A DNA stretch of 64,000 nt, taken from NCBI GenBank assembly GCA_009845425.1, contig VXZQ01000012.1:393214-457213 (forward strand), written 5' to 3'. Numbering within the stretch: the stretch's first letter is position 1; each line of letters starts with the position of its first letter. This DNA is from Holophagales bacterium (lineage in GTDB: Bacteria > Acidobacteriota > Thermoanaerobaculia > Multivoradales > Multivoraceae). The notes beneath the pieces are model-generated. The model was not told the origin of the DNA. It saw only the letters and a list, made by a program, of their open reading frames with translations, and did no database searches. Of this stretch, positions 1-9,291 are shown piece by piece. A program made the translations under genes and the position numbers.

Positions 1-39
1 ATCGAGGAAGTGGCGCCGGAGCAGGCGACGGGAGGCTGA
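1..39 (+). CDS. 3' end of an upstream CDS (partial, unidentified)
   Basis: Twelve codons (ending ATGG in one-letter residues) are open from base 1 to a TGA at 37-39. The next gene starts 4 bases later and its Shine-Dalgarno GGGAGG (30-35) lies inside these last codons, so the two are probably co-transcribed. A partner ATPase or permease of the following ABC system is the likeliest identity, but that is inference; the fragment is too short to recognise. Confidence 0.4.
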   Translation: MEEVAPEQATGG

Positions 40-43
40 CGCG

Positions 44-3000
44 GTGGCTGCTCGCCCTTCCGGCCCCCTGCCGAGTCTCCGTCACTACTGGCGCTCGAAC
101 GTCGCCGTGGTGCTGACCGCGGCGGTCGCGGCCTCGGTATTGACCGGCGCCCTGATGGTCGGAGACTCGGTGCGGGGAAGTCTGCGCCAGCTCACCCTCG
201 ACCGCCTCGGCGGCATCGATCACGCCCTGCTGGGCACCGGGTTCTTCCGGGAAGAACTTCGGGACGAACTGGCTGGCGACGCCGCGTTCACGGCCCGTTA
301 CGGTCCGGTGTCGGCCGCGATCCTGATGCAGGGCAGCGTGGTGGAACCCGAGAGCGGCCGCCGCGCCGCCCGGGTCAACGTGCAAGGGATCGGCGACGAG
401 TTCGGCTCCTTCTTCCCGAGTGCCGCGGAGCAGCTCGACCTTTCCCGGCGCGACGGCCAGCTCTTCGCGTCGCTGGCGGTCAACCGCTCGCTGGCAGAGG
501 CCCTGGCGGTCGAGACCGGGGACTCCGTCGTGCTCTACCTCGAGCGGCCGAGCGAGGCGCCGCGCGCCAGCCTCATGGGGGAGAAGGACCCGGCGGACCA
601 ACTGGAGAGCATGCGGCTGAGCGTGGTCTCCGTGCTCGAGGACGAGGGCCCCGGCCGCTTCCAGCTGTCGCCTCACCAGAGCCAGCCGCTGGTGGGCTAC
701 GTGCGGCTTCGCGACCTGCAGCGCGAACTCGACCGGCGCGGTCTGGCGAATGCGTTGCTGGTGGGTGAGCGCGCGGAGGCCGGCGAACCGGAAGCCGCGG
801 CGCTTGATCTGGAGCAGCGGATCCGCTCCCATGCCCAGGCGGCCGACTTCAGCCTGGCGTTCGTCGAGGCGGAAGATCACCTGCGCATCACCAGTTCCCA
901 GATCGTCTTCGGCGAGGAGCTCGCCGGGGCCGTGGAAACCCTGGCGCGGGACCAGGGTGTTGAGGCCATCGGCGTCTCTACCTATCTCGCCAACCGGACC
1001 GCCGCGGAGAACGGCGCCGCGGCTCCCTACTCGACGATCGCCGCGCTCGATACGGGGAGAGCCGGCGAACTCGGCATGATGCGGCTGGCCGACGGTCGGC
1101 CGGCGCCGGCGCTCGGGTCGGGCGAGGTGCTCGTCAACGCCTTCCTGGCCGAGGACCTTGGGGTTGGTGAGGGCGACCGGCTGACGATCGACTACTTCGT
1201 GATCGGCGATCGCGAACAGTTGGTCGAGCGGCCGGTTCAGGCCACCGTGACGGGCGTCGTCGAGACGACAGGCTGGGCTGCGGATCGCACCCTGACGCCG
1301 GACTTTCCCGGCGTAGCCGACGCCGACAACATGAGCGACTGGGACCCAACCTTTCCGGTCGATCTCAGCCGGATCAGGGACCAGGACGAGGCCTACTGGG
1401 ATGAACATCGGGCAACCCCGAAGCTGTTCGTCTCACTGGAGTACGGCGCCGAGCTGTGGTCCAGCCGCTTCGGCCTTCTGACCTCGTTCCGGCTGCTGCC
1501 CGCGGACGGAGACTCGCCGGGTCAACTCCGGGCCGCTCTCGAGGGAGAGGCGCCCGAGCGCGTCGAACTGCACGCGGCGGGTCTGACGGTCGAGGCGGTG
1601 AAGGCCGCGGGCCTGCGGGGCGCCACCGGCGCTACCGACTTCGGAGGCCTCTTCATCGGTTTCAGCCTGTTTCTGATCGTCTCGGCAGCGTTGCTGGTGG
1701 GTCTGTTCTTCCGTCTGGGAACGGAGAGCCGCGCCAACGAGATGGGCCTGCTGCTGGCGCTCGGCCACGGTATCAAGCGCGTGCGGCGGCGTTTCCTGCT
1801 CGAAGGCGCGTTGCTGGGCGGGGCGGGTGTCCTGCTCGGCCTGGGCGGAGCGGTGCTCTATGCCGGCGCGATGATGGCCGCGCTCCGGACCCTGTGGCGC
1901 TCCGCCGTCGGTTCGAGTCATCTCTACCTCCACGTCGAGCCTCTGACGCTGGCCCTGGGCGGTGCCGGTTCGCTCCTCGTCGTGTTCTTCGCGATCCGGG
2001 GCGCGGTCGGCCGGCTGGCGGCTGTGTCGCCCGTCCGGTTGCTGCGTGGAGAGACCACCGAGCGACCGGCGGCGGTGTCGGCGCCGGGACTCAGGGCGCG
2101 CTGGACCAGGGGGATCGCCGGCGGTCTCGCTCTCGCCCTGCTCGGCGGGTCGACCGCGGCACCGGCGTCGGCGGCCGCCTACCTGTTCTTCTCGGGCGGC
2201 GCCTGCCTGCTGGTCGCCGGCCTCGCCGGCTTCACCCTGTGGCTGCGCCGGCGGCCTGAGGCGCCGCTACGGAGCTGGTCCTGGCGCGCCGGATCGAGCA
2301 TGGCGGCGGCCAATGCGTCGCTCAATCCGGGGCGGAGCCTGCTCTGCGCCGCCCTGGTGGCGAGCGCGTCCTTCGTCATCGTGGCCGTCGGCGCCTACGG
2401 ACTCCGTTTCGGCGAGGAGACGAGGAATCTGGATTCGGGGGCCGGAGGGTTCGATCTGGTCGCAGAGTCCGATGTCTCCGTTCTAGCGGACATGACAAGC
2501 GTGGAGGGACGCTACGAACTGGGCTTCGGCGAGGAGGCTTCCGATCTCGTCGGACGCGCCGAGATCGTTGCCTTCCGGACGGTGCCCGGCGACGACATCA
2601 GTTGCCTGAACCTGTTCCAGCCGGAGAGGCCGCGGCTGCTCGGCGCGCCGCCGGAGTTCATAGAGCGCGGGGGCTTTCGCTTCCAGTCGCTCATCTCCGA
2701 GGCGGGCGAGGCGCCCTGGGAACTGCTGGAGCAGGACCTCGGCCCCGGCATCGTCCCGGCGATCGGCGATTTCAACTCCGTCATGTGGATTCTCCATTCG
2801 GGGCTCGGCCAGGGCATCGAGGTCGAGACGGAGCGTGGGGAGACGATCGAACTGCGGCTGGTCGGACTCCTGCGCAAAAGCGTGTTCCAGAGTGAACTCG
2901 TCATTTCCGAGGCGAACCTGGCGAGGCACTTCCCGAGCCGGACGGGCGCGTCCTACTTCCTGCTGCGAACCGAGCCGGTCGAGCAGGACCGGACGATGCA

Positions 3001-3466
3001 GGAACTCGAGCGGACGCTCGCCGGCTTCGGTTTCGACGCCGTCCCCACCGCCCAGCGGCTACAGGCGTTCCAGGCGGTCGAGAACACCTATCTCGGCACG
3101 TTCCAGACCCTGGGCGGACTTGGCCTGCTGCTCGGAACGCTGGGTCTCTCCGTGGTCCTGCTGCGCAACCTGCTGGAGCGGCGGGGCGAGCTGGCGACGA
3201 TGCAGGCAATCGGCTTCTGGCGGCGTGCCCTGGCCTGGCTGGTGGTGGCTGAGAACAGCCTGCTCCTGGCGGCCGGCGTCACGGTGGGCGCCGCCTCGGC
3301 GCTCGTCGCGGTGAGCCCGCACCTCCTCGGCGGTCACGCGCTGGTGCCGTGGCTGTCGCTCGGACTCACCCTGCTGCTGGTGCTGGCGGCCGGCACGCTG
3401 GCGAGCCTTGCGGCGGTAAGACGGGTTACCAGGGAGGACCTGCTACCGGCGCTACGCGGTAGCTAG
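44..3466 (+). CDS. FtsX/MacB-like ABC transporter permease (large, duplicated)
   Basis: Large inner-membrane permease of the FtsX/MacB type, 1140 aa. One transmembrane segment lies near residues 20-40 and is followed by a long periplasmic domain. A first FtsX core lies at about 530-670, with the typical 'RANEMGLLLALG' cytoplasmic loop. More membrane segments occur near 715-735 and 765-790, a second periplasmic domain follows, and a second FtsX core lies at about 1015-1135 with the matching 'RGELATMQAIGF' loop. The duplicated architecture resembles permeases of the LolE/YbbP class that act with a separate ATPase on lipoproteins, lipids or peptides; the substrate is not evident. The GTG start is set by GGGAGG eight bases upstream. 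It converges on the S9 peptidase gene with 37 bases between them. Family is confident, function is not. Confidence 0.85.
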   Translation: MAARPSGPLPSLRHYWRSNVAVVLTAAVAASVLTGALMVGDSVRGSLRQLTLDRLGGIDHALLGTGFFREELRDELAGDAAFTARYGPVSAAILMQGSVVEPESGRRAARVNVQGIGDEFGSFFPSAAEQLDLSRRDGQLFASLAVNRSLAEALAVETGDSVVLYLERPSEAPRASLMGEKDPADQLESMRLSVVSVLEDEGPGRFQLSPHQSQPLVGYVRLRDLQRELDRRGLANALLVGERAEAGEPEAAALDLEQRIRSHAQAADFSLAFVEAEDHLRITSSQIVFGEELAGAVETLARDQGVEAIGVSTYLANRTAAENGAAAPYSTIAALDTGRAGELGMMRLADGRPAPALGSGEVLVNAFLAEDLGVGEGDRLTIDYFVIGDREQLVERPVQATVTGVVETTGWAADRTLTPDFPGVADADNMSDWDPTFPVDLSRIRDQDEAYWDEHRATPKLFVSLEYGAELWSSRFGLLTSFRLLPADGDSPGQLRAALEGEAPERVELHAAGLTVEAVKAAGLRGATGATDFGGLFIGFSLFLIVSAALLVGLFFRLGTESRANEMGLLLALGHGIKRVRRRFLLEGALLGGAGVLLGLGGAVLYAGAMMAALRTLWRSAVGSSHLYLHVEPLTLALGGAGSLLVVFFAIRGAVGRLAAVSPVRLLRGETTERPAAVSAPGLRARWTRGIAGGLALALLGGSTAAPASAAAYLFFSGGACLLVAGLAGFTLWLRRRPEAPLRSWSWRAGSSMAAANASLNPGRSLLCAALVASASFVIVAVGAYGLRFGEETRNLDSGAGGFDLVAESDVSVLADMTSVEGRYELGFGEEASDLVGRAEIVAFRTVPGDDISCLNLFQPERPRLLGAPPEFIERGGFRFQSLISEAGEAPWELLEQDLGPGIVPAIGDFNSVMWILHSGLGQGIEVETERGETIELRLVGLLRKSVFQSELVISEANLARHFPSRTGASYFLLRTEPVEQDRTMQELERTLAGFGFDAVPTAQRLQAFQAVENTYLGTFQTLGGLGLLLGTLGLSVVLLRNLLERRGELATMQAIGFWRRALAWLVVAENSLLLAAGVTVGAASALVAVSPHLLGGHALVPWLSLGLTLLLVLAAGTLASLAAVRRVTREDLLPALRGS

Positions 3467-3503
3467 TCGGCCGGCCAGGCCGCCGGCGCCCCCAGCGCGG
3501 GAC

Positions 3504-6008
3504 CTAGGGTTTGAGGTGGGTTTCGAACAGCTTCAGGATGCGGCGGTACTCGTCGAGCCAGCTTGACGGCTCGAGGAAGCCGTGAGCTTCGGCAGGGTAG
3601 ACCGCTAGCTCCCAGTCTTCCTTACCCAGCTCGATGAGGCGCTGGACGAGCCGCACGGAGTCCTGGAACAGAACGTTGTCGTCCAGCATCCCCGTGCAGA
3701 TCAGGAGCGGCTTCTGCAGACCCTCGGCGAACTCGATCGGCGAGCTGCGCTCGTAGGCCTCCGGGTCGAGTTCCGGCGTGTTCAGGATGTTCGACGTGTA
3801 GCCGTGGTTGTAGTGGGCCCAGTCGGTCACCGGGCGAAGGGCCGCTCCCGCAGCGAACAGTTCGGGGCGGCGGAACATCGCCATGAACGTCACGAAGCCT
3901 CCGTAAGACCCACCGTAGACGCCGATCCGTTCGCGATCGACGCCGTGCCCGGCGACCAGGTAGTCGATGCCGTCGGCCAGGTCTTCGACCTCGGGCGTGC
4001 CCATCTGCCGGTAGATCGCGGTGCGCCAGTCCCGGCCGTAACCCGCGGAAGCGCGGAAGTCCATGTCGAGCACCACGTAGCCGCGGCGGGCGAGCAGGGT
4101 GTGGAACATGAACTCGCGGAAGTAGGAGGACCAGCCCTGGTGGGCGTTCTGGAGGTAGCCCGCGCCGTGGACGAAGACGACCGCCGGCCGCGGAGCTTCG
4201 GTGGAGTCCGGGGGCAGATAGAGGCGGGCGTGGATCGGTCGGTCAGCGCGCGACGAGGGCACTTCGACGAACCGGGGCACGACCCAGTCGATAGCCAGGA
4301 AGTCGGCAGACACAGTTTCCGTCAGGCGGACGGCCTCGGCGCCCGGCGATGCGTCCTGGAGCCAGAGTTCCGGCGGCCGGGTGACGCTGGAATGGACGAT
4401 CAGGAGGTGACCGTCGTCAGGCGAGAGTCGGTAGGAGTTGAGCCCGCCCAGTGAGGTCACCTGTTCGACGACGCTGGTCCCTGCTTCCGAGACCGGCGCG
4501 CGGAAGACGTCGAAGACGCCGGAGTGGTTCCTGTTCGCCTCGAAGTAGAGGAAGGCGCCGTCGGCCGAAACCTGTGGCGAACGGACCACGAAGTCGCCCT
4601 CCGTGACCTGAAGTCGTTCGCCGGTCGCCGTGTCCATCACGTGGAGATGCGAGTAGCCGGTTTCCTCGGACAGGAAGAAGATCGTGCGGTCGTCCGGCAG
4701 CCAGCCCAGATCGCGAAAGGCGTAGTTGATCCAGGCCGGGTCGGACATCCGGTGCAGGGGACCCAGTTCGCCGGCTTCGAGGTCGATTCGGGCGATCCAG
4801 CGGTCCTTGTTGTCGGCCGAGTAGACCTGCACGATGGCGCGCGAACCGTCCCGGTTGAAAGACACCGGGCCGAAGCGAACCGGCCGGGGCCCGGGCTCCT
4901 TCTCATTGGCCTCCTCCTCACCGGCGTCCTCGTCCTTCTGCTCGATCGACTTCGCTTCGGTATCGGCCGCGTCCTCGCCGCGGCCGGCCTCCTTCGCCGC
5001 GGCTTCCCGGCCCTTCTTCCGTTGGCGTGCCACCTCACGCAGGTCGGCCAGCGGATCGTCCGTGATGCCCGGCAGCACCGAGAGGTCGAGCGTCACTGGC
5101 TCCGCGTCTCCGGCGCGCAGCAGGAGCAGCGTTTCGCCGGCCGTTTCCGCCGTGCCGACCTTCATGCGGACCTCTTCGACGTCGACCATGCCGGTGGCGG
5201 TGACGTAGTTCGGCATCCTGTCGCGGAGCCCCTCGTCGCGCTCCTTCGGACGGGTGCGCAGGACCAGGCGGTCAAGGGCCGGCGACAAGGCTGAGCCAGC
5301 CACTTCCACCTCCTTGCCCAGGTAGTGGGGAAGGGTAGGCCGGCTGGGGTCGGCGGCCTGGCGTTCCCTGTAGACCTCCAGGCTTCGTTCCTCGCGCTCG
5401 CGTCGCTGCCGGACGATCTCGAGCAGGCGCGGCTGCTGGCGCTCCAGGTAGCCGGCCTTGAGGTCCTGCTCGGAGCGCGCCTGTTCGGGCTCGTCTTCCG
5501 CCCGGACGTCGAAAGGCTGCCTGAGCAGGCCGGTCTCCCGCTCCCGCACGAACCACACGCCGGCCCGGCGGAAGGCGACATCGCCGCCGGCGGTGAAGAA
5601 GGGCGTGGTTTCCGTTGTGGCGGTCCGGGTGATCTGGATCAGACTGTCGTCACGGTCCAGGTCGCGGATGAAGACGTCGCCCGCCTTGACGAAGACCCGG
5701 CGCCGCCGTTCGCGGTCCCAGTTGCCGCCCGCGGCTTCCGCGCCGGCGAGGTCGCGGTCGGAGACCCGGACCGTTTCCGGCCCTTCGAGGTCGATACGGT
5801 AGAGATCGCGGGTCTCCTCGCCCTCCCGCTTGCGCTGGAAGTAGACGCTGTCGCCGTCGCTGCTCCAGTACGGCCGCTCCGGCTGGCGACCCAGCCAGTC
5901 CGGATGGGCCATGATCCGTTCGAGGGTTACGTCGTCCTGGGCCCGGAGGGGAAGGACGGGCAGGAGCAGGCCCGCGGCCAGGGCTACCGCGAGCGGTCGA
6001 ATGGGCAA
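3504..6008 (-). CDS. Secreted S9 family peptidase (prolyl oligopeptidase / DPP-IV type)
   Basis: Serine peptidase of the alpha/beta-hydrolase S9 family, 834 aa, predicted periplasmic. An N-terminal signal peptide ends near 'LPLRAQ'. A WD40-like beta-propeller follows, then the C-terminal hydrolase domain. The nucleophile is in 'GVYGGSYGGF' (Ser about 701), Asp is in 'GMLDDNVLF' (about 776) and His is in 'PAEAHGF' (about 809), so the triad is complete. A highly charged Lys/Glu/Asp-rich insertion at about 328-372 interrupts the propeller. Such enzymes cleave short peptides, often after proline. It starts 4 bases after the stop of the TPR protein gene and is almost certainly its operon partner, so the pair may serve peptide scavenging at the envelope (inference). 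Confidence 0.9.
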   Translation of the reverse strand: MPIRPLAVALAAGLLLPVLPLRAQDDVTLERIMAHPDWLGRQPERPYWSSDGDSVYFQRKREGEETRDLYRIDLEGPETVRVSDRDLAGAEAAGGNWDRERRRRVFVKAGDVFIRDLDRDDSLIQITRTATTETTPFFTAGGDVAFRRAGVWFVRERETGLLRQPFDVRAEDEPEQARSEQDLKAGYLERQQPRLLEIVRQRREREERSLEVYRERQAADPSRPTLPHYLGKEVEVAGSALSPALDRLVLRTRPKERDEGLRDRMPNYVTATGMVDVEEVRMKVGTAETAGETLLLLRAGDAEPVTLDLSVLPGITDDPLADLREVARQRKKGREAAAKEAGRGEDAADTEAKSIEQKDEDAGEEEANEKEPGPRPVRFGPVSFNRDGSRAIVQVYSADNKDRWIARIDLEAGELGPLHRMSDPAWINYAFRDLGWLPDDRTIFFLSEETGYSHLHVMDTATGERLQVTEGDFVVRSPQVSADGAFLYFEANRNHSGVFDVFRAPVSEAGTSVVEQVTSLGGLNSYRLSPDDGHLLIVHSSVTRPPELWLQDASPGAEAVRLTETVSADFLAIDWVVPRFVEVPSSRADRPIHARLYLPPDSTEAPRPAVVFVHGAGYLQNAHQGWSSYFREFMFHTLLARRGYVVLDMDFRASAGYGRDWRTAIYRQMGTPEVEDLADGIDYLVAGHGVDRERIGVYGGSYGGFVTFMAMFRRPELFAAGAALRPVTDWAHYNHGYTSNILNTPELDPEAYERSSPIEFAEGLQKPLLICTGMLDDNVLFQDSVRLVQRLIELGKEDWELAVYPAEAHGFLEPSSWLDEYRRILKLFETHLKP

Positions 6009-6012
6009 GCTG

Positions 6013-7089
6013 CTACAGGGACTCGAAGTACTCGATCATCGCCTGGGCCGTGGCCGCTTCCGGATGGTCGGGGGCCACCTCCAGGAACTTCCTGAAGGTC
6101 TCGAGGGCCTTGTCGTTCTCTGACTGGGCGGCGTAGCAGAGGCCAAGCATGTTGAGCGCCTCGGGGTGATTCGGGTTGAACCCCACGACCTGCTCCAGCT
6201 TCGCCAGGGCCTCGGGAATGTTGCCGGCGTTGTACAGATCCGCCGCCTCGTTGTAGAGGTTCTTGGCGGCTTTCTCGGGATCCGTGCTCTGGAGCGAGGC
6301 CAGTGCGGCCTCGGCCTTGTCGTCCATACCCAGCGCGTTGTAGCCGGCGTAGAGGATCTGGTTCATGTTCTCCAGGTCTTCGCCCTCGGCGGCCACCTGT
6401 TCCGCGTACTCCACCGCCCGCACATGGTCGCCGCGGAAGGAGTAGATGCGGGCAAGTCCGCCCATCGCCGAGGTCAGGTCCGCCTTCTTCGACAGCGCTT
6501 CCTGGAACATGAACTCGGCCGTTTCGTAGTCGCCCGAATTCAACGCGTTGCTGCCCTGGTTGTAGAGCTTGATCGCGCTGCCGCGGGCCTCGGCTTCCAG
6601 GTCCACCTGCTCGGACGGTTGCGGGATGCCGGCGGCCTCGAACTGCGCCGCCTGCTGCTTCAGCGCCTCCTCTTCGGAGGTCAGGTTCCAGTCGCCGCCG
6701 CCCGGGAGCTGGCTGAGCCTCGTCTCGTTGCGGGCGGGGATGCGGACGTTGCCCACGCGCCGGGTCACGTAGCCTTCCTTCTTCAACTCGACGGTGAAGC
6801 CGCCGCGTTCGTGCGTGACGACGTTCTTGATCATGATCCGGAACCGTCCGTTCCTCCCGGAGTAATGCACCTCCCGGAATGTGGGAGCTTCGGGATTCGT
6901 GAAGATGATCTCAACGCCCTCAAGGGTGTCGCCGGTCGTGGCGTCGAAGATCTGCCCCCATACGGTGCCCGGCAGTTGCGCCGCTGCCGGCACGACGAGC
7001 GCGAACGAAAGGAAGATGCAGAGAGCGGCGGGGAACAGGCCGGACCGCGCCGGCTGCTCGAGGGTCCACGGTTCGCGAATCGGCTTCAT
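6013..7089 (-). CDS. Secreted CarboxypepD_reg-like / TPR repeat protein
   Basis: Predicted exported protein of 358 aa. ATG at 7089 is chosen because AGGAGG lies just upstream; longer frames lack such a site. After a signal peptide ending near 'VPAAAQ', a beta-sandwich resembling the carboxypeptidase regulatory-like domain ('GTVWGQIFDATTGDTLEGV') covers about residues 35-115. From about 180 to the end there are TPR helices ('NALNSGDYETAEFMFQEAL', 'AKLEQVVGFNPNHPEALNML'). This combination is common in Acidobacteriota secreted proteins and suggests a binding or scaffolding role. No catalytic motif is visible. It precedes the S9 peptidase by 4 bases and diverges from cca. Confidence 0.8.
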   Translation of the reverse strand: MKPIREPWTLEQPARSGLFPAALCIFLSFALVVPAAAQLPGTVWGQIFDATTGDTLEGVEIIFTNPEAPTFREVHYSGRNGRFRIMIKNVVTHERGGFTVELKKEGYVTRRVGNVRIPARNETRLSQLPGGGDWNLTSEEEALKQQAAQFEAAGIPQPSEQVDLEAEARGSAIKLYNQGSNALNSGDYETAEFMFQEALSKKADLTSAMGGLARIYSFRGDHVRAVEYAEQVAAEGEDLENMNQILYAGYNALGMDDKAEAALASLQSTDPEKAAKNLYNEAADLYNAGNIPEALAKLEQVVGFNPNHPEALNMLGLCYAAQSENDKALETFRKFLEVAPDHPEAATAQAMIEYFESL

Positions 7090-7144
7090 CGTCTCCTCCT
7101 TCGGCCGCACGGGCTCATGGCGGAATCTGCAGGCGCGCGCTCTT

Positions 7145-7151
7145 TAGAATA
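7145..7151. promoter_or_regulatory. Overlapping divergent -10 elements (cca / TPR gene)
   Basis: TAGAAT on + (7145-7150) ends 9 bases before the cca GTG. TATTCT on - (7146-7151) overlaps it by five bases and points toward the TPR gene, leaving a leader of about 50 bases. This is the most A+T-rich stretch of the short intergenic region. No convincing -35 is seen on either strand. Confidence 0.4.
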
Positions 7152-7159
7152 ACAGAGCC

Positions 7160-8593
7160 GTGGTTGGGGATCCTGGCTCTCGCCTCGCGCGCCATCCGGC
7201 CTGGCCGAAGGTGCTGCAGATCTGCCGGGCCGCGGCGGAGCGGGGCGGCTGTGTGCGCGTGGTGGGGGGCTCGGTGCGGGACGCGATGCTCGAACGGCCG
7301 TTCACCGAGTTCGACCTCGAGGCCTTCCGGATCGAGCCCATGGACCTCGACCGAATGCTGGAGGACCTGGGCCTGCGCGTCGACCGGGTCGGCCGCGCCT
7401 TTTCGGTCGTCAAGCTGCGCGGCGTTCCCGTCGACGTTGCCCTGCCGCGCCGCGAGGTCAGCGTCGGAGCTGGTCACCGCGATTTCCTCGTTGACGCGGA
7501 CCCGGACATGACCGTCGAAGAAGCCGCCGAGCGCCGCGACTACACGATCAACGCGATCTCGTACGAACCGCTCGCCGGTCGCGTTGACGATCCTCTGGGG
7601 GGGCAGGCGGACCTTGAACGGCGGCGGCTGCGGCACGCCTCGCACCGGTTCACCGAGGATCCGCTCCGGGTGTTGCGCGGGATGCAGCTCGTGGCCCGGC
7701 TGGGGCTCGAACCGGACCCGGACACAGTACGTCTCTGTTCCGGAATCGACTGGCGGGAACTGAGCGTCGAGCGGGTGTTCGAGGAATGGCGGAAGCTGCT
7801 CCTGCGGGGAATCGAGATCGGCCGTGGTCTGCGGTTCCTGGAGGCGAGCGGGTGGCTCCAGGCCTACCCCGAGCTCCAGGCCACGGTCGGCTGCGGACAG
7901 GATCCGGAATGGCATCCCGAAGGCGACGTCTGGACCCATACGGGGCACGTTCTGGACGCCTTCGCGACCGAGCGTCTGGGCGAGGAGGAGGAGGACCTGG
8001 TGGTCGGACTGGCCTGCGTCTGCCACGACCTGGGGAAGCCCGCGACGACCCGATTCGTCGACGGCCGACTGCGTTCCCGCGGCCATGAGGCGGCCGGCGA
8101 GGCGCCCACCCGGAGCTTCCTGGCCCGGCTCACGAACCAGCGCGGGCTGGTTGACGACGTGGTGCGGCTCGTCGTCGACCACCTCAAGCCCCGCCAGCTC
8201 TACCAGGGGGGTGCCGGGGACGCCGCCGTTCGACGGCTGGCCCACCGGGTGAAGCGGATCGACCGCCTGGTGCGGGTCGCGCGCGCCGACGCCAGGGGCC
8301 GTCCGCCGCTGCCGCCAGCGGACTGCGAGGACTGCGACTGGCTGCTTTCGCGGGCGGAAGCGCTGAGGATCAAGGACCAGGCGCCAACGCCGCTCGTGCT
8401 CGGACGCGACCTGATCGCCCGTGGTCTTCCGCCCGGTCCCGAGATTGGCGTTCTCGTCGATCGCTGCTATCAGGCGCAGTTGGACGGGGCCTTCGAGGAG
8501 AGGACGGCGGGTCTGCGCTTCCTCGATTCGGTGCTCCGGCGCCGGGCTGTCGCCGGGCGAGGACCTGGCAACTCCGGCGGTACGGAATCGTGA
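7160..8593 (+). CDS. cca: CCA tRNA nucleotidyltransferase / poly(A) polymerase family with HD domain
   Basis: Adds or repairs the 3' CCA of tRNAs using CTP and ATP. The 477-aa protein has the class II head motif 'GGSVRDAML' (about residue 35), the metal-binding D-x-E in 'FDLEAF', and the RNA-binding segment 'HRFTEDPLRVLRG' (about 160-172). A C-terminal HD phosphohydrolase domain carries 'VCHDLGKP', so this is the longer HD-containing form. GTG at 7160 has no Shine-Dalgarno but follows a TAGAAT hexamer by 9 bases. Its TGA overlaps the sigma factor's possible GTG start. A poly(A) polymerase activity cannot be excluded from sequence alone. Confidence 0.9.
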   Translation: MVGDPGSRLARHPAWPKVLQICRAAAERGGCVRVVGGSVRDAMLERPFTEFDLEAFRIEPMDLDRMLEDLGLRVDRVGRAFSVVKLRGVPVDVALPRREVSVGAGHRDFLVDADPDMTVEEAAERRDYTINAISYEPLAGRVDDPLGGQADLERRRLRHASHRFTEDPLRVLRGMQLVARLGLEPDPDTVRLCSGIDWRELSVERVFEEWRKLLLRGIEIGRGLRFLEASGWLQAYPELQATVGCGQDPEWHPEGDVWTHTGHVLDAFATERLGEEEEDLVVGLACVCHDLGKPATTRFVDGRLRSRGHEAAGEAPTRSFLARLTNQRGLVDDVVRLVVDHLKPRQLYQGGAGDAAVRRLAHRVKRIDRLVRVARADARGRPPLPPADCEDCDWLLSRAEALRIKDQAPTPLVLGRDLIARGLPPGPEIGVLVDRCYQAQLDGAFEERTAGLRFLDSVLRRRAVAGRGPGNSGGTES

Positions 8594-9291
8594 GCGGTTC
8601 CCGGAGCGGCCGGACGAGCGAAACAAGGGCTGCCGGCGGGTCGTCCCTGCACCGAGAGGATGATGACTTGCCAGCTCAGAAAGCGTCCGACCCGGAATCG
8701 ATCCGCGGGTCGACCGGCCCTTCCGAGGACTCCGAGCTCGTTCGACGGGCGTCGGCGGGAGACGCCACGGCGTTTGAAGCCCTTGTGCTTCGGTACGAGA
8801 CACCGCTCCGCAAGCTGGTCTATGGCTACGTGCTCAACTGGGAGGTTGCCGAGGACGTTGCCCAGGACGCCTTCCTGCTGGCCTTCCGGAAGCTCGACCA
8901 TCTGGGAGAGTCGGCTGCGTTCAAGAGCTGGCTCTACCGGATCGCGATCAACCGGGCCCACGACGAGCTGCGCCGGTCGGCCCGTTGGGGCAAGCGGCTC
9001 GACCGGAACGTGGGGGATGAAGCGCTCGCCGAACTGCCGGCGGCCGGCGCGGAGTCAGCCGTCGAGTCACGGCTGCTGCGGCGTGCTCTCGTACGCGAAC
9101 TGGCGCGGTTGCCGAAGAGCCAGCGGAACGCGGTGGTGCTGAAGGATGTGGTGGGAATGAAGTACGTGGAGATCGCGGAGTGCCTGGGCTGTCCGATCGG
9201 CACGGCGCAGATCCGGGTCCATCGGGGCCGGCAGAAGCTCCGGCGCCGGCTCGGGGAGCCGGGCTCCGGAGCGGGAGGAGGTACAGGATGA
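8590..9291 (+). CDS. ECF-type RNA polymerase sigma factor
   Basis: Sigma-70 family, extracytoplasmic-function type. Region 2 is clear ('AEDVAQDAFLLAFRKL', 'SWLYRIAINRAHDELRR') and region 4 carries 'MKYVEIAECLGCPIGTAQIR' as the -35-binding helix-turn-helix; regions 1 and 3 are absent. Two starts compete. GTG at 8590 overlaps the cca stop by 4 bases but lacks a good ribosome site. TTG at 8668 has GAGAGG eight bases upstream and removes a low-complexity N-terminus, giving a 207-aa protein; I favour TTG 8668 as the translated start but give the longer extent. It leads an operon with a small membrane protein, a CpxP-like protein and RND efflux genes, so it probably controls an envelope or efflux stress response. 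Confidence 0.88.
   Translation: MSGSRSGRTSETRAAGGSSLHREDDDLPAQKASDPESIRGSTGPSEDSELVRRASAGDATAFEALVLRYETPLRKLVYGYVLNWEVAEDVAQDAFLLAFRKLDHLGESAAFKSWLYRIAINRAHDELRRSARWGKRLDRNVGDEALAELPAAGAESAVESRLLRRALVRELARLPKSQRNAVVLKDVVGMKYVEIAECLGCPIGTAQIRVHRGRQKLRRRLGEPGSGAGGGTG

Noticed and set aside
7115..8803. Open - strand frame of 562 codons opposite cca and the sigma factor
   Set aside because: Antisense shadow; cca and sigma motifs on + are unambiguous.
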